Origin: Rhizobium album
GTDB lineage: Bacteria; Pseudomonadota; Alphaproteobacteria; Rhizobiales; Rhizobiaceae
NCBI RefSeq assembly: GCF_003122325.1
Contig: NZ_QFBC01000001.1
Coordinates: 62,001 to 126,000 of the forward strand
Direction of reading: 5' to 3'
DNA length: 64,000 bases
A program made the position numbers and the translations under genes. Positions 7,501 through 17,870 of this stretch are shown in pieces. How positions within the stretch are numbered: position 1 is the first letter of the stretch; each line of letters begins with the position of its first letter. Below the pieces are notes generated by a model. The model saw only the letters and a list, made by a program, of their open reading frames with translations. It was not told the DNA's origin and searched no databases.

Positions 7501-10011
7501 TCAGGCCATCGCCTCGGCGATCAGGTCGTCGGCGGCCTCCGCCAGCAATGCGTCCTGCGCTTCGCCGGGCACGGCCTCCTTGCCGATCTCGAGCATCACG
7601 GGCACGGCGAGCGGCGAGATATGGTCGAGCGCGCGGTGGGTGATATGGCCCTTGATTCGTGTCAGCATATCGCCAAGTCGGGAAATATCCAAAAGACCGC
7701 TTGCCGCATCCTGCCGTGTCGCCTGCAGTAGGATGTGGTCGGGCTCGTGGCTGCGCAACACGTCGTAGATCAGGTCGGCCGAAACCGTCACCTGCCGGCC
7801 GGTCTTTTCCTTGCCGGGATGGCGCCGCTCGATGAGGCCGGCGATGACGGCGCAGTTGCGGAAGGTGCGCTTGAGCAGGAAGGATTCCGCCAGCCATGCC
7901 TCCAGGTCGTCGCCCAGCATGTCCTCGTCGAACAGTTCGGCAAGGCTGAGCCGGCCGTTGGCGATCATCAGCCCCATGTCTTCGAGCCCCCAGATGCCGA
8001 GCGAATAATCGGTGGCGACGAAGCCGAGCGGTTTGGCGCCCATGCGTTCCAGACGGCGGGTGAGCAGCATGCCGAGCGTCTGGTGCGCCAGCCGCCCTTC
8101 GAAAGGATAGGCGACCATGTAGGCGCGGCTGCCGCGGGGAAAGGTCTCGATCAGCAGCTCGTCGCGCTTCGGCAGCATCGACTTGTCCCTCTGGATCTCC
8201 AGCCAGTCGCGCACCTGGTCGGGAAGCTTATGCCAGCGGTCGGGGTCGGCGAGCATGCCGCGCACCTGGTCGGCGAGATAGGTGGACAGCGGAAATTTTC
8301 CGCCGGCATAGGCCGGGATGCGCGGATCGAGCGAAAAGGCCTGGCTCGCCAGCGCCTCGTTTTCGCGGATGCCCTCGAAACGCAAAACCTTGCCGGCGAA
8401 GATGAAGGTATCGCCGGGGGCGAGCTGTTCGAGGAAATATTCCTCCACCTTGCCGAGCGTCGCCCCGCCGCGGCCGATGCGTCCGCCCTGTCCGCGCTTG
8501 ACCATCTTCAGGTTCAGCATCGGGCTTTCGACGATGGTGCCGAGGTTCAGGCGATATTGCTGCGCCACCTGCGGATTGGAGACCCGCCACCGCCCCTCTG
8601 GCGTCCTGCGGATGCGGGCATACCGCTCATAGGTCCTCAGCGCATAGCCGCCGGTCGCGACGAAATCGACGATGCGTTCGAACGTCTCCCAGGAAAGGTC
8701 GGCATAAGGTGAGGCGCTGATCACCTCGTCATAGAGCTCCAGCATGTCGAAGGGTTCGGCGCAGGCCATGCCGAGCACATGCTGGGCGAGCACGTCGAGC
8801 GCGCCGGCGCCGACCGGCGGCGTGTCCTGCGCGCCGATGTAATTGGCGTCGAGCGCCGCCTGGCACTCCATCACCTCGAAACGATTGGCCGGCACCAGGA
8901 TCGCCTTGGACGGTTCGTCCATGCGGTGGTTGGCGCGGCCGATGCGCTGGGCGAGCCGCGAAGCTCCCTTCGGCGCGCCGACATGGATGACGAGATCGAC
9001 ATCGCCCCAGTCGATTCCGAGATCGAGCGTCGAGGTGGCGACCACGGCGCGCAGCCTGTTGGCCGCCATCGCCGCCTCCACCTTGCGCCGCTGGCCGACA
9101 TCGAGCGAACCGTGATGCAGGGCGATCGGCAGATTGTCTTCGTTGACGGTCCACAGTTCCTGGAACAGCATCTCCGCCTGGCTGCGGGTGTTGACGAACA
9201 GCAGCGTCGTCTGATGATCGAGCAACTGCCTGTAGACGTCGGGAATGGCGTATTTGGCGGAATGCCCGGCCCAGGGGATGCGCTCTTCCGTCTTGAGGAT
9301 GGAAATGTTCGGCTTGGCGCCCCCTTCGACCAACACCAGCCCGGCGTGCCTGTCCTCATCCGGCTGCTGCGCCACCAGCCACTGCTGCAGTTCCATCGGC
9401 TCGGCGACCGTGGCCGAAAGGCCGATCGTCTGCAGTTTTGGCGCCAGCCGGCGCAGGCGGGCGAGGCCGAGCGACAGCATATGGCCGCGCTTGGAGGTGA
9501 CGAGCGAATGCAACTCGTCGAGGATCACATATTTCAGGTCCTTGAAGAAGCGTTCCGCCTCCTTGTTGGCGAGCAGCAGCGCCACCTGCTCCGGCGTCGT
9601 CAGCAGGATGTCGGGCGGATTGAGTTTCTGGCGCTGGCGTTTGGCGACCGGCGTGTCGCCGGTGCGGTTCTCGATCGTCACCGGCAGGCCCATCTCCTCG
9701 ACCGGCTTCATCAGGTTGCGCTCGATATCGACGGCGAGCGCCTTGAGCGGCGAGACGTAGAGCGTGTGGATGCCGGTAAAGGCGGAGCCGGGCGGAATTT
9801 TGCCACGCCGCGTCAGGTCGGTGAGCGACGGCAGGAAACCGGCAAGCGTCTTGCCGGCGCCGGTGGGGGCGATCAAAAGCGTGCTGTCGCCGCCCTCGGC
9901 GCGGCGAAGAAGTTCAAGCTGGTGGGCGCGCGGCCGCCAGCCTTTTTCCGCAAACCAGCGGGTGAAGGGCAGGGGAAGTGTAACGGAGGCTTCTGTGTCG
10001 ATCTGATTCAC
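7501..10011 (-). CDS. Ligase-associated DEXH-box (Lhr-like) DNA helicase
   Basis: About 836 residues from the GTG at 10011; the frame stays open upstream to a GTG at 10107, and neither start has a clear ribosome-binding site. I chose 10011 because the conserved LPLPFTRWFAEKGWRPR start begins about ten residues later. Motifs: Walker A LLIAPTGAGKTLAG, Walker B/DELH LDELHSL, SAT GLSATV, and motif VI QRIGRANHR, followed by an Lhr-type winged-helix and C-terminal domain. It is a 3'-5' DNA helicase of the Lhr family, probably acting with PdeM in DNA repair. Confidence 0.85.
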   Translation of the reverse strand: MNQIDTEASVTLPLPFTRWFAEKGWRPRAHQLELLRRAEGGDSTLLIAPTGAGKTLAGFLPSLTDLTRRGKIPPGSAFTGIHTLYVSPLKALAVDIERNLMKPVEEMGLPVTIENRTGDTPVAKRQRQKLNPPDILLTTPEQVALLLANKEAERFFKDLKYVILDELHSLVTSKRGHMLSLGLARLRRLAPKLQTIGLSATVAEPMELQQWLVAQQPDEDRHAGLVLVEGGAKPNISILKTEERIPWAGHSAKYAIPDVYRQLLDHQTTLLFVNTRSQAEMLFQELWTVNEDNLPIALHHGSLDVGQRRKVEAAMAANRLRAVVATSTLDLGIDWGDVDLVIHVGAPKGASRLAQRIGRANHRMDEPSKAILVPANRFEVMECQAALDANYIGAQDTPPVGAGALDVLAQHVLGMACAEPFDMLELYDEVISASPYADLSWETFERIVDFVATGGYALRTYERYARIRRTPEGRWRVSNPQVAQQYRLNLGTIVESPMLNLKMVKRGQGGRIGRGGATLGKVEEYFLEQLAPGDTFIFAGKVLRFEGIRENEALASQAFSLDPRIPAYAGGKFPLSTYLADQVRGMLADPDRWHKLPDQVRDWLEIQRDKSMLPKRDELLIETFPRGSRAYMVAYPFEGRLAHQTLGMLLTRRLERMGAKPLGFVATDYSLGIWGLEDMGLMIANGRLSLAELFDEDMLGDDLEAWLAESFLLKRTFRNCAVIAGLIERRHPGKEKTGRQVTVSADLIYDVLRSHEPDHILLQATRQDAASGLLDISRLGDMLTRIKGHITHRALDHISPLAVPVMLEIGKEAVPGEAQDALLAEAADDLIAEAMA

Positions 10012-10325
10012 GCCGCATAAACTAGGCAAGCGACAGCGGAAAAAGAAGGGCCGGGCGCGCCTGGCACGGCGATATTCGTCATTCTTGCGGCGTTCTGCCG
10101 CCGTCACGCAAAATTAAGTGTTCCGGCGTCGGCATGTGCCGTCGATAGCAGCTTTTAACACTCTGCCTGTACCATTTCGGATCAGGCGCAGGCATCCGAG
10201 CAATTTCTGCGCGCGAGGAGAGATAACGGCTCAACGAATTTACGTTTACGCGAACGTCAATATTTTGTATCAGTTTGAAAGTCCGGATCAGGCATCCGGA
10301 CGAGAGTGGTGGAGGAAGAGGAACG

Positions 10326-12119
10326 ATGCCCGTCTACAAGGCCCCGGTGAACGATACGCTTTTTGTCCTCAACGAGGTGTTGGGGCTCGAACGCTACAAC
10401 AACCTTCCCGGCTTTGCCGACGCGACCCCCGACATGCTGGAAGCGATCCTCGGTGAAGCGGCGAAGATGGCCGAAGAGGTGCTCCTGCCCCTCAACCGCA
10501 CCGGCGATCTCGAAGGCTGCAAACGCCACGACGACGGCTCGGTCACCACCCCCAAGGGCTTCAAGGAAGCCTACGACGCCTATTGCGAGGCCGGCTGGAT
10601 CGGTCTTGCCGTGCCGGAGGAGTTCGGCGGCCAGGGCCTGCCCTATACGCTGCATGCGGCGATCGGCGAATACAACTCCGCCGCCAACATGTCGCTGATG
10701 ATGTATCCGGGCCTGACCCAGGGCGCCATCGCCGCCATCCTCGTGCACGGAACCGAGGAGCAGAAGCGCACCTACCTGCCGAAGATGGTCGCCGGCACCT
10801 GGTCCGGCACCATGAACCTCACCGAGCCGCATTGCGGCACCGACCTCGGCCTGCTGCGCACCAAGGCCGTGCCGCAGGCGGACGGCAGCTACAGGATTTC
10901 CGGCCAGAAAATCTTCATCTCCGCCGGCGAACACGACATGACGGACAACATCGTCCATCTGGTGCTCGCCCGCATCGAAGGCGCGCCCGAAGGCACCAAG
11001 GGCATCTCGCTGTTCATCGTGCCGAAATTCCTCGTCAACGAGGACGGTACGCCGGGCAAGCGCAACAACGTGTCCTGCGGCGCCATCGAGCACAAGATGG
11101 GCATCCACGGCAACGCCACCTGCGTCATCAACCACGACGAGGCGACCGGCTACCTCATCGGCGCCGAGAACAAGGGCCTCAACGCCATGTTCGTGATGAT
11201 GAACGAAGCCCGCCTCGGCGTCGGCCTGCAAGGCCTGTCGATCGGCGAAATCGCCTACCAGAACGCCGCCAGCTATGCCCGCGAGCGCATCCAGGGCCGC
11301 TCGCTCTCCGGCGCCAAGGCACCGGAGAAGAAGGCCGATCCGATCATCGTCCATCCCGATGTCCGCCGTTCGCTGATGACCATCCGCGCCTTCAACGAGG
11401 CCGGCCGTGCCTTCCTTTTGTGGACGGCGCTGAAATCCGACATCGCCCACCGTGCCGCCGATGCCGCCGAAAAACAGGCGGCGGACGACACCCTCGGCCT
11501 CGTCACCCCCATCCTCAAGGGTGTCCTGACCGACAAGGGGTTCGATCACGCCGTCATGGCGCAGCAACTCTTCGGCGGCCACGGCTACATCGAGGAACAC
11601 GGCATGAGCCAGTATGTCCGCGATGCGCGCATCACCATGATCTATGAAGGCGCCAACGGCATCCAGGCACTCGACCTCGTCGGCCGCAAGCTCGGCCTCA
11701 ACGGCGGCCGCGCCGTCATGGCGCTGTTCAAGGAAATCGGCGATTTCTGCGAGGAAAACCGCGCTGACGAAAAGCTCGCCTTCTTCACCAAGCATCTGAA
11801 GAAGGGCCTGAACGACCTGCAGGCCTCGACCATGTGGTTCATGCAGAACGCCATGGCCAAGCCCGACAATGCCGGCGCCGGCTCCACCGACTACATGCAC
11901 CTCTTCGGCCTCGTCGTGCTCGGCTACATGTGGGCGAAGATGGCCAAGGCGGCGGAAGAAGGCCTTGCCGCCGGCAAGGGGAGGGCCGATTTCTACGGCA
12001 ACAAGCTGCTGACCGGCCGCTTCTTCATGGAGCGTCTCCTGCCGGAAACCGCGCTGCGCAAGACCCGCATCGAAGCTGGCGCCGACACAGTGATGGCGCT
12101 TGCCGCGGATGCTTTTTGA
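10326..12119 (+). CDS. Acyl-CoA dehydrogenase (long, C-terminal extended type)
   Basis: A 597-residue FAD flavoenzyme of the extended acyl-CoA dehydrogenase class that includes FadE5-like and DmdC-like enzymes. It shows the flavin/substrate-binding stretches [13 protein letters not shown] and ISAGEHDM and the active-site region [19 protein letters not shown] with the catalytic Glu. The ATG at 10326 follows GGAGGAAGAGG; upstream in-frame codons are not needed. It makes the trans-2-enoyl-CoA that the multifunctional enzyme at 14122 would hydrate and oxidize, so it is the first step of a beta-oxidation set interrupted by a toxin-antitoxin pair. Confidence 0.9.
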   Translation: MPVYKAPVNDTLFVLNEVLGLERYNNLPGFADATPDMLEAILGEAAKMAEEVLLPLNRTGDLEGCKRHDDGSVTTPKGFKEAYDAYCEAGWIGLAVPEEFGGQGLPYTLHAAIGEYNSAANMSLMMYPGLTQGAIAAILVHGTEEQKRTYLPKMVAGTWSGTMNLTEPHCGTDLGLLRTKAVPQADGSYRISGQKIFISAGEHDMTDNIVHLVLARIEGAPEGTKGISLFIVPKFLVNEDGTPGKRNNVSCGAIEHKMGIHGNATCVINHDEATGYLIGAENKGLNAMFVMMNEARLGVGLQGLSIGEIAYQNAASYARERIQGRSLSGAKAPEKKADPIIVHPDVRRSLMTIRAFNEAGRAFLLWTALKSDIAHRAADAAEKQAADDTLGLVTPILKGVLTDKGFDHAVMAQQLFGGHGYIEEHGMSQYVRDARITMIYEGANGIQALDLVGRKLGLNGGRAVMALFKEIGDFCEENRADEKLAFFTKHLKKGLNDLQASTMWFMQNAMAKPDNAGAGSTDYMHLFGLVVLGYMWAKMAKAAEEGLAAGKGRADFYGNKLLTGRFFMERLLPETALRKTRIEAGADTVMALAADAF

Positions 12120-12221
12120 GCCGGTTGGTTTGGGCTTGCAAAAAGCCCAGATTGGCTCTGGAGGAATCACCGGGCGAATGCCACCCTGGCCGGCGATGCA
12201 TGGCGCTTTTACGGGAAGGAA

Positions 12222-12247
12222 AAAAGTTATATAAGAATATAACTTTT
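12222..12247. promoter_or_regulatory. Perfect palindrome, probable TA operator/promoter
   Basis: Perfect 11-bp inverted repeat AAAAGTTATAT / ATATAACTTTT with a 4-nt spacer, ending 14 nt before the antitoxin ATG and overlapping AT-rich sequence that could be a -10 element. The position fits an autoregulatory operator bound by the AbrB/MazE-type antitoxin. No comparable AT-rich palindrome was noticed around the flanking fatty-acid genes. Confidence 0.6.
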
Positions 12248-12261
12248 GATGGAGGCAGCAA

Positions 12262-12522
12262 ATGGCGACGTCAACCCTGCGCAATGTCGGCGGCTCCGTG
12301 ATGATGACGGTGCCCAAGCCCGTGCTGGAAGAACTCGGGCTTCAGGCCAATTCCAAGGTGGATGTAATCGCGGAAGACGGGAAGATTGTCGCCGTGCCCC
12401 GGGTGCGACCGAAATACACCCTGGAGGAGTTGCTGGCCCAATGCGATCCCGAGGCACCGTGGTCGGAAGAAGAGCGTGAATGGATGGATGCTCCTTCGGT
12501 CGGCAAGGAAATCATCGACTGA
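12262..12522 (+). CDS. AbrB/MazE-like antitoxin
   Basis: An 86-residue protein with an N-terminal SpoVT/AbrB-type swapped-hairpin fold (LRNVGGSVMMTVPKPVLEELGLQ, then a KVDVIAEDGKIVAVPR strand pair) and an acidic C-terminal tail suited to capping a toxin. GGAGG lies 6 nt upstream of the ATG. The stop overlaps the toxin start (TGATG). The family assignment is from fold-typical sequence pattern and operon position. Confidence 0.8.
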   Translation: MATSTLRNVGGSVMMTVPKPVLEELGLQANSKVDVIAEDGKIVAVPRVRPKYTLEELLAQCDPEAPWSEEEREWMDAPSVGKEIID

Positions 12523-12851
12523 TGGATCGCGGAGATATCTGGTTTGCCGATCTTGAACCGACACGCGGGCGTGAACAGGCGAAGGCGCGTTATGTGATGA
12601 TCGTGTCGCCTCGCGGTTTCAACCAGCTAGGGGTCCAGTTGATCGCGCCAATCAGTTCGGGCGGGGAATTTGCGCGCTCTCGGGGGTTTACCGTGTCGCT
12701 GTCCGGCGCGGGGACGAAGGCCACCGGCGTTGTCCTTTGCCACCAGATACGCACCGTGGACCTGAAAGCGAGAGGAGGGCGCTTTGAGGAAAAAGCCCCG
12801 GAATTTATTGTCAGGGAGGTTCTGGCGCGTCTCTCGGCACTTTTTGAATAG
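12522..12851 (+). CDS. PemK/MazF-family mRNA interferase toxin
   Basis: A 109-residue protein opening MDRGDIWFADLEPTRGREQ, the classic PemK/MazF N-terminus, followed by ARYVMIVSPRGFN, GVVLCHQIRTVDLKARG (with the conserved Arg in QIRTVD) and a C-terminal helix ending LARLSALFE. MazF toxins cleave mRNA at specific sites. The start overlaps the antitoxin stop by the TGATG arrangement. An in-frame ATG 42 nt upstream exists but would intrude into the antitoxin gene. Confidence 0.85.
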   Translation: MDRGDIWFADLEPTRGREQAKARYVMIVSPRGFNQLGVQLIAPISSGGEFARSRGFTVSLSGAGTKATGVVLCHQIRTVDLKARGGRFEEKAPEFIVREVLARLSALFE

Positions 12852-12899
12852 CAGTGGATTTTGAACGGCGGCAATGCCGCCGACAGGGAGAGAATATCG

Positions 12900-14108
12900 A
12901 TGACCGAAGTCTTCATTTACGACCATGTGCGCACTCCGCGCGGTCGCGGCAAGAAGGATGGCGCGTTGCACGAGGTGCCTACGCCGCGGCTGGCGGCGCG
13001 GGTGCTGGAAGCGGTGCGCGACCGCAACGGCCTCGATACGGCCAGGGTCGACGACATCATCTTCGGCTGCGTCGATCCGGTCTATGAGGCCGGCGCGGTC
13101 ATTCCGAAGGCCGCCGCCTTCGAGGCGGGTTATTCCTTTCAGGCGCCGGGCATGCAGATCTCCCGCTTCTGCGCCTCGGGCCTCGATGCCGTCAATCTCG
13201 GCGCCGCCAAGATCGCGCAAGGGGCAGACGATATCGTCGTCGCCGGCGGTGTCGAAAGCATGTCGCGCATCGGCATGGGCATGTCGGGCGGTGCCTGGTA
13301 CATGGACCCCTCGGTGAACTTCCCGGCCTATTTCATGCCGCAGGGCGTCTCTGCCGACCTGATCGCCACCAAATACGGTTTTACCCGCGACGACGTCGAT
13401 GCTTATGCCGTCGAGAGCCAGCGCCGTGCCGCACACGCCTGGGATAGCGGCTACTTCAAGAATTCGGTCATCCCGGTCAAGGACCAGAACGGCCTGACGA
13501 TCCTCGCCAAAGACGAGCACATGCGCCCCGGCACAGACATGCAGGCGCTGGCGAGCCTCAATCCGTCCTTCCAGATGCCCGGCGAAATGGGCGGCTTCGA
13601 CGCCGTCGCCATCGAGGCGCATCCGGATGTCGAGCGCATCAACTACATCCACCATGCCGGCAATTCCTCCGGCATCGTCGACGGCGCCGCCGCCGTGCTG
13701 CTCGGCTCCAGGGCCGGCGGCGAGACGATGGGCGTCAAGCCGCGGGCGCGGATCAGGGCTTTTGCAAACATCGGCTCGGATCCGGCACTGATGCTCACCG
13801 GACCGGTGGATGTCACCGAAAAACTGCTGAAGCGCTCCGGCCTGAAGCTCTCCGACATCGACCTGTTCGAACTCAACGAAGCCTTCGCCGCCGTGGTGTT
13901 GCGCTACATGCAGGCCTTCGACATCGAGCCCGACCGCATCAACGTCAATGGCGGTGCCATCGCCATGGGTCATCCGCTCGGTGCCACCGGTGCGATGATC
14001 CTCGGCACGGTGCTCGACGAACTGGAGCGCCGCGACCTGAACACCGCGCTGGTGACGCTCTGCATCGGCGCCGGCATGGGCACGGCGACGATCATCGAAC
14101 GGGTTTGA
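12900..14108 (+). CDS. Acetyl-CoA C-acyltransferase (thiolase)
   Basis: A 402-residue thiolase. The nucleophile Cys is in [14 protein letters not shown], the catalytic His in [15 protein letters not shown], and the second Cys in LCIGAGMG. The ATG at 12900 is preceded by AGGGAGAG. The downstream gene begins 13 nt after the stop, so thiolase and multifunctional enzyme form one operon that performs beta-oxidation: thiolytic cleavage of 3-ketoacyl-CoA here, hydration and dehydrogenation next. Confidence 0.9.
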   Translation: MTEVFIYDHVRTPRGRGKKDGALHEVPTPRLAARVLEAVRDRNGLDTARVDDIIFGCVDPVYEAGAVIPKAAAFEAGYSFQAPGMQISRFCASGLDAVNLGAAKIAQGADDIVVAGGVESMSRIGMGMSGGAWYMDPSVNFPAYFMPQGVSADLIATKYGFTRDDVDAYAVESQRRAAHAWDSGYFKNSVIPVKDQNGLTILAKDEHMRPGTDMQALASLNPSFQMPGEMGGFDAVAIEAHPDVERINYIHHAGNSSGIVDGAAAVLLGSRAGGETMGVKPRARIRAFANIGSDPALMLTGPVDVTEKLLKRSGLKLSDIDLFELNEAFAAVVLRYMQAFDIEPDRINVNGGAIAMGHPLGATGAMILGTVLDELERRDLNTALVTLCIGAGMGTATIIERV

Positions 14109-14121
14109 GGGAGGACGAGCA

Positions 14122-16332
14122 ATGACTTACACGAATTTCACCGTCGAGACCGACGCCGATGGCATCGCCCTCGTGACCTGGAACATGCCCGACAAGTCGA
14201 TGAACGTCTTCACCGTCGAGGTCATGGACGAAATCGACGCGATCATCGACCAGGTGGTCGGCGATACCGGCATCAAGGGTGCGGTCTTCACCTCCGGCAA
14301 ATCGTCCTTCTCCGGCGGCGCCGACCTCTCCATGATCAAGGGCATGTTCACCATGATGCTGGAGGAGAAAGAGAAAGACCCCGACAACGCCATCCAAAAA
14401 CTGTTCGACGTCGCCGGCCGCATGACCTGGCTGTGGCGCAAGCTGGAAACCTGCGGCAAGCCGTGGGTCTCGGCGATCAACGGCACCTGCATGGGCGGCG
14501 CCTTCGAACTGTCGCTCGCCTGCCACGGCCGTGTCGCCTCCAATGCCAAGTCGGTCAAGATCGCGCTTCCCGAGGTCAAGGTCGGTATCTTCCCGGGCGC
14601 CGGCGGCACCCAGCGCGTGCCGCGGCTGACCAATGCGCAGGACGCGCTGCAGATGATGACCACCGGTGCCAGCCTGACGGCGAGCCGCGCCAAGGCCATG
14701 GGCCTGGTGCACCAGGTGGTCGAGCCGGACCAGTTGATCCCGGCCGCCAAACAGATGATCAAGGATGGCCTTAAGCCCGTCGCCCCCTGGGACGAGAAGG
14801 GGTTCAAGGTTCCCGGCGGCGGCATCTGGACGCCGGCGGCCGCCCAGCTCTGGCCGGCTGCCTCCGCCATCCTGCGTCGCGAGACGCACGGCAACTATCC
14901 GGGTGCGCTCGCCATCGTGAAATGTGTCTATGAAGGCCTGCAGCTTCCCTTCGATACGGCGCTCAAGATGGAGCAGCGTTATTTCACCCAGGTGCTGCAG
15001 ACCACCGAAGCCTACTCGATGATCCGTTCGCTGTTCATCTCGATGCAGGAACTCGGCAAGGGCGCCCGTCGTCCGGCCGGTATCGAGAAATCGGACTTGA
15101 AGAAGATCGGCGTCGTCGGCGCCGGCTTCATGGGCGCCTCGATCGCCTATGTCAGCGCCGCGGCCGGCATTGCGGTGACCCTGATCGACCGCGACCTGGA
15201 AGCCGCTGCCAAGGGCAAGGCCGTTTCGGAAAAGCTGGTGGCCGATAGCGTCGGCAAGGGGCGGATGACCAAGGAGGAGGGCGAAAAGCTGCTCTCGCTG
15301 ATCACGCCTGCCGCCGATTACGAAGGCCTGCACGACGTAAAACTGGTCGTCGAAGCCGTGTTCGAGGATCGCAACGTCAAGAAGGTGGTCATCGAGGCCG
15401 TCGAGGCGGTGCTGCCGGAAGACGCCATCTTCGCGTCCAACACCTCGACGCTGCCGATCACCGGCCTTGCGGAAAATTCCAGGCGCCCGAAGCAGTTCAT
15501 CGGCGTGCATTTCTTCTCGCCGGTCGAGAAGATGATGCTGACGGAGGTCATCCTCGGCGAGAAAACCGGCGACAAGGCGCTCGCCGTGGCGCTGGATTAT
15601 GTCGCGGCGATCCGCAAGACGCCGATCGTCGTCAACGACACCCGTGGCTTCTATGTCAATCGCTGCGTCTTCCGTTACATGAACGAAGCTTATGACATGC
15701 TGGCCGAAGGCGTGCCGGCGGCGATGATCGAAAATGCCGGCAAGATGGCCGGCATGCCGGTCGGCCCGCTGTCGCTGACGGACGAGATCGCCGTCGATCT
15801 CGCCCAGAAGATCATGAAGGCCTATATCGCCGATCTCGGCGAGGGCGCCGTCAAGCCGGCCCATATGGCTCTGATGAACAAGATGGTCGATGAATTCGAC
15901 CGCCGCGGCCGCAAGAACGCCAAGGGTTTTTACGATTACCCGCCGAAGCCGGCCAAGAAGGCTTTGTGGCCGGGCGTGAAGGATCTCTATCCGCAGAAGA
16001 AGGCGGAAGACTTCGATATCAAGGTGCTGCAGCAGCGCCTGCTCGTCACCGTGGCATTGGAAGCGGCCCGCACCATGGAAGAGGGAATCGTCATCGATCC
16101 GCGTGAGGCCGATGTCGGCTCCATCCTCGGCTTCGGTTTTGCACCCTACACCGGTGGCACGCTGTCCTACATCGACGGCATGGGCGTGAAGACCTTCGTG
16201 GATCTCTGCGACCGCCTGGCTGCCGATTATGGCGATCATTTCCAGCCAACGCCGCTGCTGCGCGAGATGGCGGCGAAGGGCGAGACCTTCTATGGACGGT
16301 TCGATCCTTATGCGAAGAAAGCGGCGGCCTGA
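14122..16332 (+). CDS. FadB/FadJ-type enoyl-CoA hydratase/3-hydroxyacyl-CoA dehydrogenase
   Basis: A 736-residue bifunctional enzyme. The N-terminal crotonase half (about 1–300) has [11 protein letters not shown] and [12 protein letters not shown] oxyanion-hole and active-site regions plus [16 protein letters not shown]. The dehydrogenase half begins near residue 330 with Rossmann motif [14 protein letters not shown], then FASNTSTLP and [20 protein letters not shown] precedes the ATG. It works with the thiolase 13 nt upstream. A strong hairpin follows at 16365, consistent with the end of the operon. Confidence 0.92.
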   Translation: MTYTNFTVETDADGIALVTWNMPDKSMNVFTVEVMDEIDAIIDQVVGDTGIKGAVFTSGKSSFSGGADLSMIKGMFTMMLEEKEKDPDNAIQKLFDVAGRMTWLWRKLETCGKPWVSAINGTCMGGAFELSLACHGRVASNAKSVKIALPEVKVGIFPGAGGTQRVPRLTNAQDALQMMTTGASLTASRAKAMGLVHQVVEPDQLIPAAKQMIKDGLKPVAPWDEKGFKVPGGGIWTPAAAQLWPAASAILRRETHGNYPGALAIVKCVYEGLQLPFDTALKMEQRYFTQVLQTTEAYSMIRSLFISMQELGKGARRPAGIEKSDLKKIGVVGAGFMGASIAYVSAAAGIAVTLIDRDLEAAAKGKAVSEKLVADSVGKGRMTKEEGEKLLSLITPAADYEGLHDVKLVVEAVFEDRNVKKVVIEAVEAVLPEDAIFASNTSTLPITGLAENSRRPKQFIGVHFFSPVEKMMLTEVILGEKTGDKALAVALDYVAAIRKTPIVVNDTRGFYVNRCVFRYMNEAYDMLAEGVPAAMIENAGKMAGMPVGPLSLTDEIAVDLAQKIMKAYIADLGEGAVKPAHMALMNKMVDEFDRRGRKNAKGFYDYPPKPAKKALWPGVKDLYPQKKAEDFDIKVLQQRLLVTVALEAARTMEEGIVIDPREADVGSILGFGFAPYTGGTLSYIDGMGVKTFVDLCDRLAADYGDHFQPTPLLREMAAKGETFYGRFDPYAKKAAA

Positions 16333-16364
16333 GCTGGTATCCGTCTGTCAGCCAAATGATCTCT

Positions 16365-16395
16365 CGTGATCCTCGGCTCAATGCCGAGGATCACG
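16365..16395. terminator. Bidirectional hairpin between convergent genes
   Basis: Perfect 13-bp stem CGTGATCCTCGGC / GCCGAGGATCACG around a 5-nt loop TCAAT, placed 33 nt after the multifunctional fatty-acid gene and 60 nt after the end of the convergent amidohydrolase gene. There is no strong U-tract, so the terminator call rests on stem quality and position. Confidence 0.65.
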
Positions 16396-16454
16396 TAGCG
16401 GATGTGACAGGGTTTTCTCGGCCTTGGCCGGCAAACGATTATTGGCCACTCGCC

Positions 16455-17660
16455 TCAGCGAACGACCACACCATCGCGAGCGACAAGCCGCCCGGCCTTG
16501 TAAACGGCCCGTCCCTTGGGAACGCCGACCACCGCTTCCGGCACGTGCTCGGCGGCCAGCGTCACAAAATCGGCCCTGTTGCCGACCGCAAGCCCGTACC
16601 CTTCGAGCCGCAGGGCTTTGGCGCTGCCTTCCGTAACGACGTCGAAGGCCAATACCAACTCCTCGTCGGTGTAGAATCCGGAGCGATAGCCGATGATCGA
16701 GGCGCGGCTCAGCATGTCGCCGTCGCCATAGGGCCACCAGGAATCGCGGATGTTGTCGCTGCCGCTGAAGACGGTGACGCCGGCCTGCCGCAGCATCGCC
16801 ACCGGCGGGAAGCCGTGGTCGCCCGGTGCGTTGGTCATGATCGCCACACCGGCCCTGGCGAGGAGATCGCCGGTCTTGCGGGCAAGGTCGACGGACACGT
16901 CGCCGAGCGAATAGGCGTGGCTGACGGCCACGTGGCCGGCCATGCCGAGCGCCGTCGTGCGCGCCGCGATCTGTTCCAGCTCGAAGATGCCGAGCGTGCC
17001 GAAATCGTGCAGGTGGATATCGACATCGACGCCGCGCTTTTCGGCGATGCCGAAGACGACGTCGAGATGTTTCTCGACATCGCGGTCGAAGCTGGCCGGA
17101 TCGAGGCCGCCGACGAGATCGGCGCCGAGCCCGATCGCCTCGTCCATCAGCTCCGGCGTGCCGGGGCTTTTGAGAATACCGCTCTGCGGAAAGGCGACGA
17201 GCTGGATATCGATGCGGTTGCGGTATTCCTCGCGCACGGCAAGGATCGTCTCCAGCGATTTGAGCCCCACCGAGCCGTCGACCATGACGTGGCTGCGCAT
17301 CGAGGTCGAGCCGTTGCCGATGCACAGGTCGAGCTGCTTGCGTGCCCGTTCGGCCATCGGCGCCGCCTTGGCCATGTTGTCCGCCTGGAAGGCGACGCGC
17401 TCATGCACGTCGAAGCCGGCAGTGCAGGGCCGGTGCGGTTTCCAGGCATCGCCGTAAAAGCTGGTGTCGAGATGGATATGGCCTTCGACGAAACCGGGCA
17501 CGACCAGCAACCCGCCGAGATCGACGGTTTCGTCCGCCGGCTGAGGGGTTGCCGTTTCCGACTGTCCGATCGAAACGATGCGGCCTGCCGCGACGGAAAA
17601 ATCGGTGAGCGTCCCATCGGCGAACCGGGCGTTGGTGAAGAGTGTATCGGCGGGTTTCAC
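16455..17660 (-). CDS. Cytosine-deaminase-like amidohydrolase
   Basis: A 401-residue metal-dependent hydrolase of the COG0402-type amidohydrolase superfamily. Metal and active-site signatures: GFVEGHIHLDTSF (HxH), DVDIHLHDFGTLG, AVSHAYSL and FSGSDNIRDSWWPYG (final Asp). Compared with cytosine deaminase, the position of the proton-shuttling Glu after the third metal His appears to be Asp, from my own alignment by eye. The substrate is not predictable beyond a cyclic amide, amidine or purine/pyrimidine-like compound. The divergent neighbour is a beta-hydroxyacid dehydrogenase-family gene. Confidence 0.75.
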   Translation of the reverse strand: MKPADTLFTNARFADGTLTDFSVAAGRIVSIGQSETATPQPADETVDLGGLLVVPGFVEGHIHLDTSFYGDAWKPHRPCTAGFDVHERVAFQADNMAKAAPMAERARKQLDLCIGNGSTSMRSHVMVDGSVGLKSLETILAVREEYRNRIDIQLVAFPQSGILKSPGTPELMDEAIGLGADLVGGLDPASFDRDVEKHLDVVFGIAEKRGVDVDIHLHDFGTLGIFELEQIAARTTALGMAGHVAVSHAYSLGDVSVDLARKTGDLLARAGVAIMTNAPGDHGFPPVAMLRQAGVTVFSGSDNIRDSWWPYGDGDMLSRASIIGYRSGFYTDEELVLAFDVVTEGSAKALRLEGYGLAVGNRADFVTLAAEHVPEAVVGVPKGRAVYKAGRLVARDGVVVR

Positions 17661-17870
17661 GGTGTCTCCTGTCGCTTGCGGCGGCGATGCCGGCCCGACG
17701 ATAATCGCTCGGTCTGCGCCGCCAGGGCGGGGCGATATTGCTCTGCCGCGACCGTGCTTTCAACCTGCTGCATCGACCGTGCTCAGTTTTCTGCTGCCGC
17801 GGCTGCCTGCGTCGTGTAACTGATAGTGTCTACTTGTGATCGGGCGAACCACCAAGGGCGGAGAGAGCAT

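Noticed and set aside
10257-12317. 686-codon minus-strand frame opposite acyl-CoA dehydrogenase
   Set aside because: Antisense shadow; the opposite strand has full catalytic motifs and a ribosome-binding site.
14092-16239. 715-codon minus-strand frame opposite the FadB/J gene
   Set aside because: Antisense shadow of a well-defined bifunctional enzyme.
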